From assembly GCF_000264995.1 (NCBI RefSeq), contig NW_006767433.1, positions 1,396,876 through 1,460,875 of the forward strand: 64,000 bases of DNA. The letters run 5' to 3'. The position numbers were made by a program, and so were the translations under genes. The DNA is from Punctularia strigosozonata HHB-11173 SS5 (taxonomy: Eukaryota; Basidiomycota; Agaricomycetes; Corticiales; Punctulariaceae). A model generated the notes under the pieces. It did not search any database. It was not told the DNA's origin and saw only the letters and a program-made list of their open reading frames with translations. Positions 13,108-24,289 of the stretch are shown piece after piece. Position 1 is the stretch's first letter. Every line of letters starts with the position of its first letter.

Positions 13108-15653
13108 CTACCATAAAGGTTGTATGTCCTTCCACCCTTTCGCCCGCTGTTCCCAATACCCACCCTTGTAAACCCAATCATCCTCACTCTTCTGTTGGAA
13201 CCATCGCGGTTTCCTTTCCTTTCCTTCCTTCCTCCTCGCCCTCTGCGCTTCCTCGACTTTCACCTTCTCCACCTCCGCTCTGTCCATATCCCCTTCCTCC
13301 AGCGCACGCACATCGGGCCTGAACCGCGAGTCCGTGATGCACAGCACCCCCTCCTCCTTCAGATCCTCCGTAATCTCGTTCAGCGTGATCGCAAAGTACG
13401 TGAAGCCGTAATACTCCCGGGCATTCTTGGGGAACGGGTTCGGGCGCCAGAGCACTTTGAGATGATCCGTATCGAGCTTGCGCACGACCTGCTCGTCCCA
13501 CTTTCCTTCGAGGTACGAGACCTTATGGCCGTTCGCGTCGAAAACGGTCCCGGCGATGATGTTCGGCGTACCCCAGTATCCAGCCTCCTTAAATTCGACG
13601 ACGCACCGCTCGCCGGTCTTCACGTTCTGTATCGTCATCTCGCCAACGTGCTCGAGGTATTTGTTGCCCATCATGAGGTTGCGCATGAACGACGACGGCT
13701 TGCGCCATTCGAACGTGTCGTCACCGATGCGCGCGCGATTAACGCCGGATGGGATGATTTCCAGGCTCTTGCCCCAGAACTTGGTCTTCCCACTTGAGGT
13801 CACGTTGACCTCCCAGTTGTTGCCTTCGGCATGGTACGCAACGACGAGCGGCTGGTGACTGACTTTCTCGGCGATGAACTTCATCCTCGCGTCTTCGAAT
13901 GTCTCGGCCAGCATGGGGTTGCTGTATACGATGGTCACTAAGCGCACCGCAATATAATGGGATGATATTAAGCCCGTACAAGCTCTTCCGTCCCGACCGC
14001 AGCTTGGTGCACGCGTATGCAGATATTGCGAAGGCTGCGACGTAGCATAACCGCTCAATGGGATCGTCATTCTTCACCGCTTGATCAAGCAAGTCGAAGT
14101 ATTCCAGGTCCTCGGCACAGCGCTGGGTCAACGTCAAGGGTTCGTTGAATGACACCGGCATGGCGACGCTGGCAAGGTCCTGATAGTACCGTCAGAAATG
14201 GCACCACGCGGTACATCGCAAGTAAACGGAGGATACCTTGCCAACGTTCTTCTTGAGCACACCGAACAAGCTGCCCTCATCACCCACAGGACCAGATGGC
14301 AATTGCGTCCTCCGCACGACCTGCTTATGCTTCTGTGCATCGTCCTCCGGCGCCGTCTGTGCGGTCGCGAGGCTCTCCTCCTCCTCCCCCTGCTCGTCAT
14401 CACTATCATCGACACCAGCGTCACTCGTCTGCGAGTCGCCGCTGACGGATCTCTGCACCTGCGACGCCGCCGACGACTTGCTTCCGCTCTCGTTCGGCGT
14501 CGTATCTGGGTCTTCCATCACGAACTCGAGCGCTCCCTCGGCGTCTGGGGCGTCGAACCATATCTCGCCTGCCGAACTCGCGATGCTAGTGCGCCCGGAT
14601 GGACCCCAGTGCACGCTACTGCCTCGCATATGACCAGGGGTCCGCCAGGACGGGGTCGGGGTGGTAGCGGTCGTAGGAGTGGAGGTGTACGAACCCGAGC
14701 CGGAAGGTTCCTCTGTGAACATGGGCCCACGGGCCACAGAGGAGGCCGCGCCTGCCGCACTGTCTGAGGGTGGAATGAGGGAGCGCACGATGGTTGCATG
14801 TTGTTCTCGGAGCGCTTCGAGCGCGGAGAGGAGACGCTGATGGCTGTTGGCCGTGCTAAAGCCGCTTGACGTCGAGGAGGGTATTTCTACCGAGAGGGAG
14901 CTGCCTTCGTTCGCTTCATGGCCGGAATGATGAGCTAGATCGAGGGAGAGATAAGTTCCAACACAAAGGTGTGGATGACGAAGGCAGACTTACATCGTCT
15001 GAAGAAGAGCTTATGTGCGCTCTCCTTGACCTGGTCCCGGTGCTTGTGCTTCTTTTTCACTTCTTCTGGGAGCGAGTGCACGGCTTCTTCCAATTCAGCG
15101 AGGGTCTAGAATGACCACGGTACAGTCAGATGTCATCGCCGAGGAAATGAGAGCCCGAAGGACATACCTTGGTCATTTCGTCCAGTGCCTTCGTGGCCTG
15201 GTTGAGTAAGGGCGCCGACCGCGCCGTGGAGGATCGCCGTCCGAGGGTACGCTCATCGTGTGCGATGAATGTCCTGGACAATTTAGCATGCAAATGTGCG
15301 CGTAGATTGGCCTCGCTCACCGAAAAGCCGCCATCCACTTGCGGAAGTCATCCTCCTCGAGGCACTTGACATGGAAAGTCGCGTTCGGCGCGTCGATGTG
15401 GATATCCTTGTGACCTGGCTGCGTCGTGATCGCGGCGGTGGGGAGCAACAGACCGTCCCGGGGAGGTTTATCCGGTTGGAAGGAGTATTCGAGTAGGCCG
15501 GACTCGTACAACACGAACCACCGGCGCGCAAAGCCCTGCATCTTCTTCCTCCGTTTCTTGAGCAGCCATCCTGCGCGCGACGCATCACGCTGGTAATCGT
15601 CCGTTACAAAGCGCGCACCCACCTTCGCAGATAGATTTGCCGCGGTCGTCCAT
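13108..15653 (-). CDS. Oxysterol-binding protein with PH domain (OSH3-like)
   Basis: Lipid-transfer protein at membrane contact sites. Seven exons: 15623-15653, 15321-15570, 15168-15273, 14994-15105, 14237-14934, 13980-14179 and 13108-13921; 736 aa, phase correct throughout. A PH domain occupies about residues 11-100, opening EGWLLKKRRKKMQGFARRWF. Then come a helical linker, a Ser- and acid-rich low-complexity region, and the ORD lipid-binding domain from about residue 420, with KSFNPMLAETFE and the OSBP signature written EKVSHQPL. Most relatives have EQVSHHPP, so the second His of the pair that holds the PI4P phosphate is Gln here. The start gives 10 residues before the PH domain; an upstream exon is possible. 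Divergent from GND1. Confidence 0.88.
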
Positions 15654-16226
15654 CGGGTCGATGCTGGCCGCGAGGGTGTGCGAGCGACGAGCGGGATCAA
15701 TTCTCAGGGGGCGCCAGGCTGGCTCGAGTGCTCGTACGTGTCTCGTAAAGGCATGGTGGCTTGGCTGAGCCTCGCAGCACCGAACGTCACCGAACTGGCC
15801 GCGTTGGTGTACGACGCCCCGGCGAGATCAACGACACATCAACACGTCCTCGTGGCCGTCTGGTCTGACGTCGACGCACGAACAATGTCGCCGCCGTCGC
15901 AAGGCAGCGATATCGGACCCGCTGGCCCACTCAGACTCGGCCCACTCACGCCCTACGCCGCTTTTCCCGCCCTTCGTTGCCGAGACGGGTCCGTACACGG
16001 TTTATGAGACCCGATCCCGCAACATCCTCAGTAATCTGCCCCGGAAGGCAATCGGTACATTCAGCAAACGGCGAAAGAGCGAACAACCGGGGATAGATTT
16101 CCCTGGCTTCGGCACGTGCTCGGCCCGGCTGTGTGTCACCCAAGCGCTATAACTTAGCAATCAGGTAATCGCGTCCATCATCCCTCACATCCACCAACCT
16201 CGTCCTCCTCCTATCCAACGATAAAC
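15654..16226. other. Divergent promoter region, OSBP / GND1
   Basis: GC-rich 570-bp space between two diverging start codons. On the minus strand an open stretch reaches about 15830, which could be an extra 5' exon of the OSBP gene but could not be joined in frame. Confidence 0.4.
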
Positions 16227-18167
16227 ATGGCCTCACCCGTGTAAGTCTGCAGCGGATTTCGACAGCGCTCGCGGCTCACGCTCGATGCAGCGGCGATATC
16301 GGTCTCATCGGCCTGGCCGTTATGGTTAGTGTAGACTAGTGTTGCATGCAGAGATCGGACTTGACCGCCAGGACAGGGTCAAAATTTGATCCTCAACATG
16401 AACGACAAGGGCTTCACTGTCGTCTGCTACAACAGGACAGTCGCCAAGGTGGACAACTTCCTCGCCAACGAGGCCAAGGGTACGATTGCCGTTCTTGTCC
16501 GATTGACGCGCTCAAGCTCAGCCCGCCGCTGCAGGAACCAAGATCCAGGGTGCCCACTCTATTGAGGAACTCGTCTCAAAGCTCAAGCGCCCGCGCAAGA
16601 TCATCCTCCTCGTCCAGGCTGGACCCGCTGTTGACAGCTTCATCAGCCAACTCGAGCCCCACCTCGAGAAGGGCGACATCATCATCGACGGTGGTAACTC
16701 CCACTACCCCGATTCGATCCGCCGCACCAAGGAGCTCGAGTCGAAGGGCCTCCTCTTCGTTGGCTCCGGTGTCTCTGGTGGTGAGGAGGGTGCCCGTCAT
16801 GGTCCCTCGCTCATGCCCGGCGGTTCGCCCGCCGCCTGGCCCGCAATCAAGGAGATCTTCCAGGCTACCGCAGCCCAGGTCAACGGCGAGCCCTGCTGTG
16901 ACTGGGTCGGCGAGACCGGTGCCGGTCACTACGTGAAGATGGTTCACAACGGTTGGTTCGATTTCTCTGGGCAATCGTCTTCTCATGACTGATAACCTTT
17001 ACGCAGGTATTGAGTACGGTGACATGCAGCTCATTGCTGAGGCGTATGACATCCTCAAGCGCGGTCTCGGCCTCCACGAGGATGAGATTGCTACCATCTT
17101 CGAGCGCTGGAACAAGGGTGTCCTTGACTCCTTCCTCATCGAGCTCACCGCCAACGTCCTCAAGTTCAAGGACGACGATGGCGAGCCCCTCGTCACCAAG
17201 ATCCTTGACCAGGCCGGTCAGAAGGGTACCGGAAAGTGGACCGCCATCAATGCCCTCGACGCTGGCATGCCCGGTACGCGGCCGCTCTCTACTGTATCCC
17301 CAGCTCCAGCTGATCCATTCGCACAGTGACCCTCATCGGCGAGGCCGTCTTCGCCCGCTGCTTGTCCGCGCTCAAGGAGGAGCGTATTCGTGCGAGCAAG
17401 GTCATCGCCGGCCCGCAGAAGGAGGCGTTCCGCGGCGACAAGAAGCAGTTCATCGATGACCTCGAGCAGGCTCTCTACGCCTCGAAGATCATTTCGTACA
17501 CGCAGGGCTTCATGCTCATGCGTCAAACTGCGAAGGACGTGAGTCATCTATGATGCAACGATAGTTAGCGGCCGTTCCCTGATATCTGATTATCTGCCCA
17601 GCTCGGCTGGAACCTGAACTATGCCGGCATCGCCCGCATGTGGCGAGGCGGCTGCATCATCAAAGTAAATCACCGCTTCGACCCTCACACACCGAGGTCA
17701 TCCTGCTGATTCCTTATCTCAATCTCAGTCGGTCTTCCTCGGCGACATCACCGCCGCGTACACTAAAACACCTGCCCTGGAGTCGCTCCTCTTCGACGAC
17801 TTCTTCAACAAGGCCGTGCACAAGGCGCAGCCCGGCTGGCGGCGCATCATCGCCCAGGCCGTGCTGTGGGGCATCCCCACCCCGGCGTTCAGCACCGCGC
17901 TCGCCTTCTTCGACGGCTACCGCGCCGAGGTTGTCCCCGCCAACCTCCTCCAGGCGCAGCGCGACTACTTCGGCGCGCACACCTTCCGCGTCATGCCCGG
18001 TAAGGAGAACGAGCGCCTCGTGGCCGGCAAGGACATCCGTGAGTTGCTCGTTCCCGAACGTCCATCGCGACTACGTGATGCTTATCCCATCCGATTTTCT
18101 CCTCCTCTTAGACATCAACTGGACCGGCCGTGGCGGCAACGTCTCCGCGTCCACGTACGTGGCATAA
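16227..18167 (+). CDS. GND1: 6-phosphogluconate dehydrogenase, decarboxylating
   Basis: Third enzyme of the oxidative pentose-phosphate pathway: 6-phosphogluconate plus NADP gives ribulose 5-phosphate, CO2 and NADPH, in the cytosol. Nine exons: 16227-16240, 16291-16324, 16377-16479, 16535-16951, 17007-17273, 17327-17538, 17602-17664, 17729-18038 and 18112-18167; 491 aa, the usual length. The Rossmann motif GLAVMGQN is near residue 10, the substrate motif [18 protein letters not shown] near 130, and the C terminus ends in [15 protein letters not shown] as in other fungal enzymes. The first exon is only 14 nt. Strongly supported. Confidence 0.97.
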
Positions 18168-18823
18168 ACGTTCATGGTGCCTTCGCAGGAACGTGCGCGT
18201 CGGCGCGTGTAGTGAGCGGGGATGAAGTAGGAAGAAGTGAGAAAACATATTGTACTAGATCGCCCTTCCCCTTGTATCGTTCTTAGAGCGGCGGCGTGTA
18301 GCGGAAATGAAAGAGAAGTGTTTGTCCGCCTGTAGATCATCCGGGTGTAACCCGGATTACGGTGATCGTTGCGTTGATTGTCAGCACATAGGCACTGTGA
18401 TTTGGCTACGAAGATGTTAAGAACAGGCCTAGGCAACTCACACGCATGTGCTTTGGCTGTTGTTATCACCGCTTGTTACTGCATCTGCACCTCAGGTGGT
18501 TTCGGGGGGAAGCTGAGCTCCGTCTTTATTACCTATGAGAATGCGATGGACCGCCCGGGCCCTTCTCAGTCGTTGACATGCACCTCGTTTCGCCATGCTT
18601 TTAAAGTGAACGTCCCCACGACAGCTCGTGAAGAATAGTCGCACAAAATCAAACTGGTTTATTCTGTACTTGGTCTTACATCTGACCTATACTCAAAGAC
18701 CCTAGGAAAAGGACAGATATGCCGACTTCGCTCAAATGGTTCGCTCTCTTGCGGATGATCTGATAACATACGCACAATATACGGCATTCGGAAGCGCGGC
18801 TAGTCCATGTGAGTACTTCATGT
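18168..18823. other. Convergent 3' region, GND1 / PUB1
   Basis: No gene recognised between the two facing stop codons. Short open frames on the minus strand (for example 18676-18918) run on from the last PUB1 exon in a wrong frame and are not taken as coding. Confidence 0.5.
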
Positions 18824-20329
18824 TCAGGAGCTGCCCTGAGGCTGCTGACCACCGGTCTGGCCAGCAGCTGCAGCCTGCTGGTTGTAATAAGCTGCAGTGG
18901 GAAGGTTACGGTCAGCACTGGGCCTCAGAACAAAGGGAAGCGAACGCAGAATACTCACTGCTCCAATAGTTGGCATAGTACGAGCTCGCGTCCGCGGGCC
19001 ACTGAGCAGTGCCCGCGGCGGCGGCGGCAGCAGCAGCGGTAGGGTCCGCAGTGCCAGCGGCGGCAGTACCATCAGCACCGGTACCAGTCAACCCCGGAGT
19101 CCCACCAGCAGCCAACCCGCCATAGCCAGCGAAACCATAGGAGCCGTACATGTTTGGCTGGGGCATGCCATACGCGGGCTAAGATGGCAAGATTAGCGGT
19201 CGTACAACAAAGGGACTGCTGCAACTGACCATGCTCGGGAAGGGAGAGCTCGGGCTAGGGCTGATCGGCGTACCGACGGCGCCGCCATCGGCCCGGTCCT
19301 TACCCCAGCTGCACTTGATCGGCCGCCCGTGAACCATCTGACCCTGAAGTTGGATGATCGCCATCGCGGCGTGCTCGTGCGTGTCAAGCTTGACGAACGC
19401 AAAGCCGCGGTCGGCCTGCATCCTGATCTCCTGCAGGTAGCCGATAGACTGGAAGAGGGGAATGAGGTCCGCCTGAGTGCAATACGGGACCAGGTTGCCA
19501 ACGTAGACGGTGGAGTTGTAGGCGGGTGTCTGGGAAACGACGGACTCGTACGAGATCGGGCCGCCCTGGAAGTTCATAGGGGCCGGTGAGCCTCCCAAGC
19601 CGGGCGAGGGACGAGCGGCAGCAGGGGCAGGAGCTCCGCCTCCCATGGCGCCCTGGGTCTTCTGGTTGGCCCAGTTGACACGGATTGCGCGGGAGCCGAG
19701 CCATTCGCCGTTCATGGTGGCGATCGCCTGCTCGGCGTCGGTCTTGTCGCGGAAGGCGAGGAAACCGTAGCCACGGGACTTGCCCGAGTTCATGTCCCAC
19801 ATAACGCGGGCATCCGACAGCGAGCCGAAGGCGCTGAAGGCCTTCTGCAGCACCTCGTCGTTGACCTCAGGGCTGAGGTCGCCGACAAACACATGATAGT
19901 GGTTGGATGTGTCCTCCTTGTTTTGATTGCCCTGGTAGGCCCAGTTGACGCGAATCTCTGTGTCGAAGATCTTGCGGCCATTGAGCGTCTGAAGCGCCGT
20001 CTCGGCAGCGCGCATGTCAATGTACTCGACGAAGCCATAGTTGAGGCCGCCGTGCTGGTAGTTACGGTCGGGGATGATTTTCACATGTTGGACGGGACCA
20101 GCGACAGCAAAGATCTCTGTGAGCATATACTCGGTCACCCGCGGACTCAGGTTGCCGACGTAAAGGTGGGCCCTCCTCTGCTTGAGACGCGCAGCACAAG
20201 AGCAAATTGATAGGAAGTGAGCAGGAGGCGCAGGAGGGAGAACCAGGGGTCAGTATGTCGTGGGTCGTTAACCATTAGAAATGCGCTCACGGGAGCCTCC
20301 GCGACACCGCCGATACCAAAAGTGTTCAT
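18824..20329 (-). CDS. PUB1: RNA-binding protein with three RRMs (PUB1/TIA1 family)
   Basis: Binds U-rich mRNA, affects mRNA stability and joins stress granules. Four exons, 20291-20329, 19230-20177, 18959-19178 and 18824-18891, give 424 aa. RRM1 begins LYVGNLSPRV, RRM2 VFVGDLSPEV and RRM3 VYVGNLVPYC; matching RNP1 octamers include GYGFLAFR and RGFAFVKL. Each of RRM1 and RRM2 ends in the RVNWA signature of this family. The C terminus is Ala/Gly/Gln/Tyr-rich, prion-like, ending QQPQGSS. The last intron has a clear branch point (gctgac) and ctgcag acceptor. The second exon has an aagcag double acceptor, so one Gln may be optional. Divergent from PHB1, 252 bp apart. Confidence 0.92.
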
Positions 20330-20581
20330 GACTTATAAGTAATAAGACCTGCGCAGAAGACGATGATAAGCTCGGGGTAACAGGGCTCATTTAGGGGGAA
20401 GCGGCGCGTACAGTAGAGAAACTGCAGATACACTGAGCGACAGACGTGTCCGTGAATTGAGACAGAGAGGAGAGGAGGAATGAGACAGAGAGGAAACGGA
20501 GACAGAGAAAGGAGACGACGGCAGGAGCAGACAAGCAGCAATCGCTCAGATCGCTGCCATCACTCCGACTCCGTCACCGCC

Positions 20582-21674
20582 ATGGCCGGCTTGCCCAACC
20601 TGCTCTCGCGTGCCCTCGGTATGTCCTCCTAACGCCAACGCACCCTCGTTGCTCGTTGTAACGCGACCTTCCAGTGCCCGTTGCCCTTGCCGTCGGTGTC
20701 GCCCAGGCCAGCATTTACGATGTGCCCGGAGGCTACCGTGCCGTCATGTTCGACCGCTTCTCGGGAGTGGGGAACACGGTACGTCCCTCGTCGCTTCTTC
20801 ACGCTGGAATGCGCTAACATCTAGCAGGCGAAGCCGGAGGGAACTCACTTCCTCGTTCCATGGCTCCAGCGTGCCATTCTGTATGATGTCCGCATAAAGC
20901 CTCGGGTGCGCTCACTTTTGCTGCTCTTTTCGACACGCCTCCGGCTTACATTCGACATAGAACATTTCAACAACGACGGGGTCCAAGGACCTTCAAATGG
21001 TCACTTTGACGCTCCGTGTTCTTTCCAGGCCCGATATCGACAAGCTTCCGCGTATTTACCAGTCGCTCGGCATGGACTACGACGAGCGTGTCCTCCCATC
21101 TATCGGCAACGAAGTGCTCAAGGCTATTGTCGCACAATTCGACGCCGCCGAGCTCATTACTCAACGTGAGGTAGTCAGCTCGCGTATACGCGCGGACCTG
21201 CTGCAGCGTGCCGGCGAGTTCGGCATTACTCTTGAGGACGTGTCGATTACGCACTTGACCTTCGGCAAGGTATGGCCCTCATACAGAGCATCTGCTACCA
21301 GCTAGTCACTCATTTTATTCCTCAGGAATTCACCCAAGCCGTCGAAGCCAAGCAAATAGCCCAACAGGACGCTGAGCGGGCGCGTTTCGTTGTTGAGAAG
21401 GTGCGTCCTCCCAACGTTCAAGGTTCAGCTCAATATGAACCTTGAATGTCAGGCTCAACAAGAGAAACAAGCCGCCATCATTCGCGCTGAGGGTGAAGCC
21501 GAAGCGGCTGCCAAAATCTCGAAAGCTCTCTCCACTGCCGGCGAGGCATTCATCACCTTCCGCAGAATCGAAGCCGCCAAGGCCATCGTCGGCTCGCTCT
21601 CGCAGAACGGCAACGTCACCTACGTGCCGAGTAGCAACGGGAACGTTCTCCTTAACATACCTACCCAGAAGTAA
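20582..21674 (+). CDS. PHB1: Prohibitin 1
   Basis: Forms, with PHB2, the ring complex of the mitochondrial inner membrane that scaffolds respiratory chain assembly and the m-AAA protease. Six exons, 20582-20618, 20675-20778, 20828-20905, 20961-21269, 21326-21400 and 21453-21674, give 274 aa, the family length. A short hydrophobic N terminus serves as anchor; the SPFH domain holds [14 protein letters not shown] and [16 protein letters not shown]; the coiled coil contains [18 protein letters not shown]. The end [16 protein letters not shown] matches fungal PHB1. Unambiguous. Confidence 0.97.
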
Positions 21675-21769
21675 TCGTCTCTTATGTGTGTCCCTCGTTG
21701 TCGAGCATTGCATTGCACTCCTCTCTCCTCAGTGTTGTTTGCGGCTGTGCGGCATTTGAGTTGCGTATT

Positions 21770-24089
21770 CTACCCTACAAGTAACGTCCCCTTCTTCTCT
21801 GTGGCACCACCTTCCATACGAGCCGAATGCGTCCCGAACTGCATCGCCTTCTTCTTCCTCGTGCTCACCTCTACCAGGTTCAGTTTTCGCGCCGCCAGCC
21901 TCAGCAGCATCTTATCCCCGATACCCGGGGGTGCCCGTAGATCCGTCTTCAGGTGCACCGGTAGGCCCGCGAGGTAGGATACCAGCGATAGGGACAAAAA
22001 CGGATGACGTGTCTCCTTGCCATGTGCCGAGATGACGCGGTCGTCCCGGCCCACGTTCCGAGTCGGAATTCGGTCAATCTCGAGCTGAAGCTGCACATGC
22101 CGAGTGAGTCGAGGAACACGCGGACGGGACGGGACAACGTCAGCACCTCTGCAATGAGGGCCGGCCATCCGCCGGAGTTGAAGACGCTCCGATGCCGCCC
22201 GTAACCGCCCATAAGCTCGTCGGATCCGAAGCCGTTAAGGAGCACCTTCGCAGGACTGGTGTAAGGACGACCGTCAACCACGCCTACCCCACGCGAAGCA
22301 AAGTATAAGGCATTTGCAAGGCTCTACGGTTGCTGTTAGAGACAGACGCGCATGAGGGGCGAACATACTTGCCAGGTCCATAACAGTGCGACTAGGCCAC
22401 ATCAAAGCCTCCACGACTGAGCGAGCGGCTTGCGTTTCCTGGAGTTGTCAATTGAAAAGAGTGAATGCGTGCATGCTGGCATACTCACCTCGAACGGAAC
22501 GTTGATTTCGACAAAGTTCCACGTACGACCAGGGCAAACACGCTTCAATTCTTCAACCTCTGTAAGGCCTGTCACCCTATCAGGGACCATGTATGCTCCA
22601 CCTCCATTCGCAGCTGGCAGCAGAACATCTTCATCGACCTGGTTAGATTTTCTGTCTGGTTTGTTTGTCTTCGCAGAACGAGCCCGTTCTCTACGCGGGT
22701 TCTCGAAGGCGACGTTTAGAAGATCCACTGGTTCAGATAGAGGTAAATGCCTGCATAAAATTTCTAAGACGTAATACTCGAGACCAATTGTTCCAATACA
22801 TACTGATGCGCAAAGTATGCAAGGACCGTCGAATCAATACCCCCACTGAAGAGCACGGCTACCCGCGCGTCGCCAGGCGATGGTCTGCATGCCATCAGCC
22901 GATGTACGGAGGCAACAGTAAAATTTACTCGCGTATGCCGAGGGATATCCCGCACTTGCAGCATGACACTTCTTTCTAGATGTCGTAGGAGACCGTCCAC
23001 CGCAACCTGTAAATAATCGGGTATTGTATCGAGTGACGTCGGGATTGCTATATCAATTGACGAAGCTGTCCTGTTCACAACTCCAGGCGTAGACTACGAC
23101 CTTCAGCGTCGCCTCCAGCAGCTCTAGTCGATAAACTCACGAATGGTGGACTGAATGGCGTTCGCCTTGAGATGGACCGAATATATGCGTTATGTCGTGT
23201 ACAGAACTAGGATGTTCTGCGTAAGATGAAATGTCCACGGGTAGACTACCGAGGAACGCTCACGTTGTCAATGAGCGTTTCGGTGCCCCATTCTGTGTAG
23301 TGTATGCTTTCGGTAGATAACTCTTGAAAATCGTAGCACGGGTGTTGTCCGACCGAAGTCGAGGCCAAGATGAGGTATGGCGCTCCCGGCCGTGGTATAT
23401 GCAGGAGTAGTGACCGACGGCCGAGGGGATCTCTAGCAAAGTAGAGTCGTCGCGACGATGCCTGGTAGTACACGAGCGCATACCTACACAGTGAGCGCGG
23501 ATTAGCCCCCAGCGGCTTGCGATGAGGGCTGGGATGAGTGCACTTACGGGCCTTCGATGCTTCCTAGCAGCTGAATTATGTCCTGCTCACTTGAACAAGC
23601 AAAGAGAGCGTCGAATAGTTTCACTCCATCGTTCTCCTCAGGTCCGACCTACAGTCATGTTGTGACGGAGTTTGGATGCTCGGTCAAGAAGTGGACCAAC
23701 TTCAAGGCCTTCGAATATCTCTTTCGAAGGTTAGAAAATCGACTCGTCGTTCGATGGACTCAATAACTGACCTCTCCGTTCCAGCACAGTACATCTCCGT
23801 CGGGCTCTTCGCGATGCGGCTGGACGATGGGCGTAGAACCCCTAAGTCGCAACTCGGACGCATAAAAGTCAAGCTTGACGCTCCGACGACAGTGGGCGGA
23901 ATGGCAGTCGATGTTCCTCTGGATCCGGGCCTGCGCATGCGGTCCTGCGGGAAGCTGCAATTACCGGTATTGATGCAGACCGGTCGAGCACAGACCTCGT
24001 AAGGCACATTGCTGTTGAAGTGCAGCGTCTACATCGCCGAGATTTTCCAAACACTCGACGAACGAAGCGGAGAAGTATATGCCACACAT
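21770..24089 (-). CDS. Asparagine synthetase-domain protein (ASNSD1-like)
   Basis: Eleven exons: 23996-24089, 23772-23944, 23701-23718, 23548-23648, 23264-23483, 23141-23206, 22804-23093, 22489-22750, 22373-22438, 22147-22323 and 21770-22090; 595 aa with phase kept throughout. The protein begins MCGIYFSAS, so Cys2 could be the nucleophile of a class II glutamine amidotransferase domain; DVLCWNGEIFEGLE follows. The synthetase half has the ATP-pyrophosphatase loop LFSGGIDSTVL and, later, GFGSDELMGGYGRH and RDDRVISAHGKE. This is the ASNSD1 family, not the main asparagine synthetase; its reaction is unknown. One exon is 18 nt, and the intron after 22373 starts GC (gcaagt). Exon 23141-23206 is the least certain. 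Confidence 0.88.
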
Positions 24090-24289
24090 CAGTATGTAAT
24101 CGCACTCTAGATCTGCATTGCCTCAGATCAAGCTGGTCTCTGATTACGGCCGTGTTAAAGAATCTTGAGTTCGAGAGCTCCGAGTGTCGTCGTCTGTAGA
24201 TGGTGGATAGAATTACAAAGCGTAGTAGCCTAATGCCTAAGTTTTACGTTCGAACACGAAACAAGTGCACAGAAAGCAATGAGATATGC

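Noticed and set aside
13120-13797. 225-codon open frame on the plus strand
   Set aside because: It lies wholly antisense to the OSBP lipid-binding domain; composition is that of a shadow frame and it has no ATG-based gene structure.
14198-14767. 189-codon plus-strand open frame, Arg-rich
   Set aside because: Antisense to the low-complexity linker of the OSBP gene, whose biased codons keep the opposite frame open.
18676-18918. Alternative last exon of PUB1 in another frame
   Set aside because: The frame ending QQPQGSS gives the Gln/Ala-rich tail usual for the family and uses an intron with a textbook branch point.
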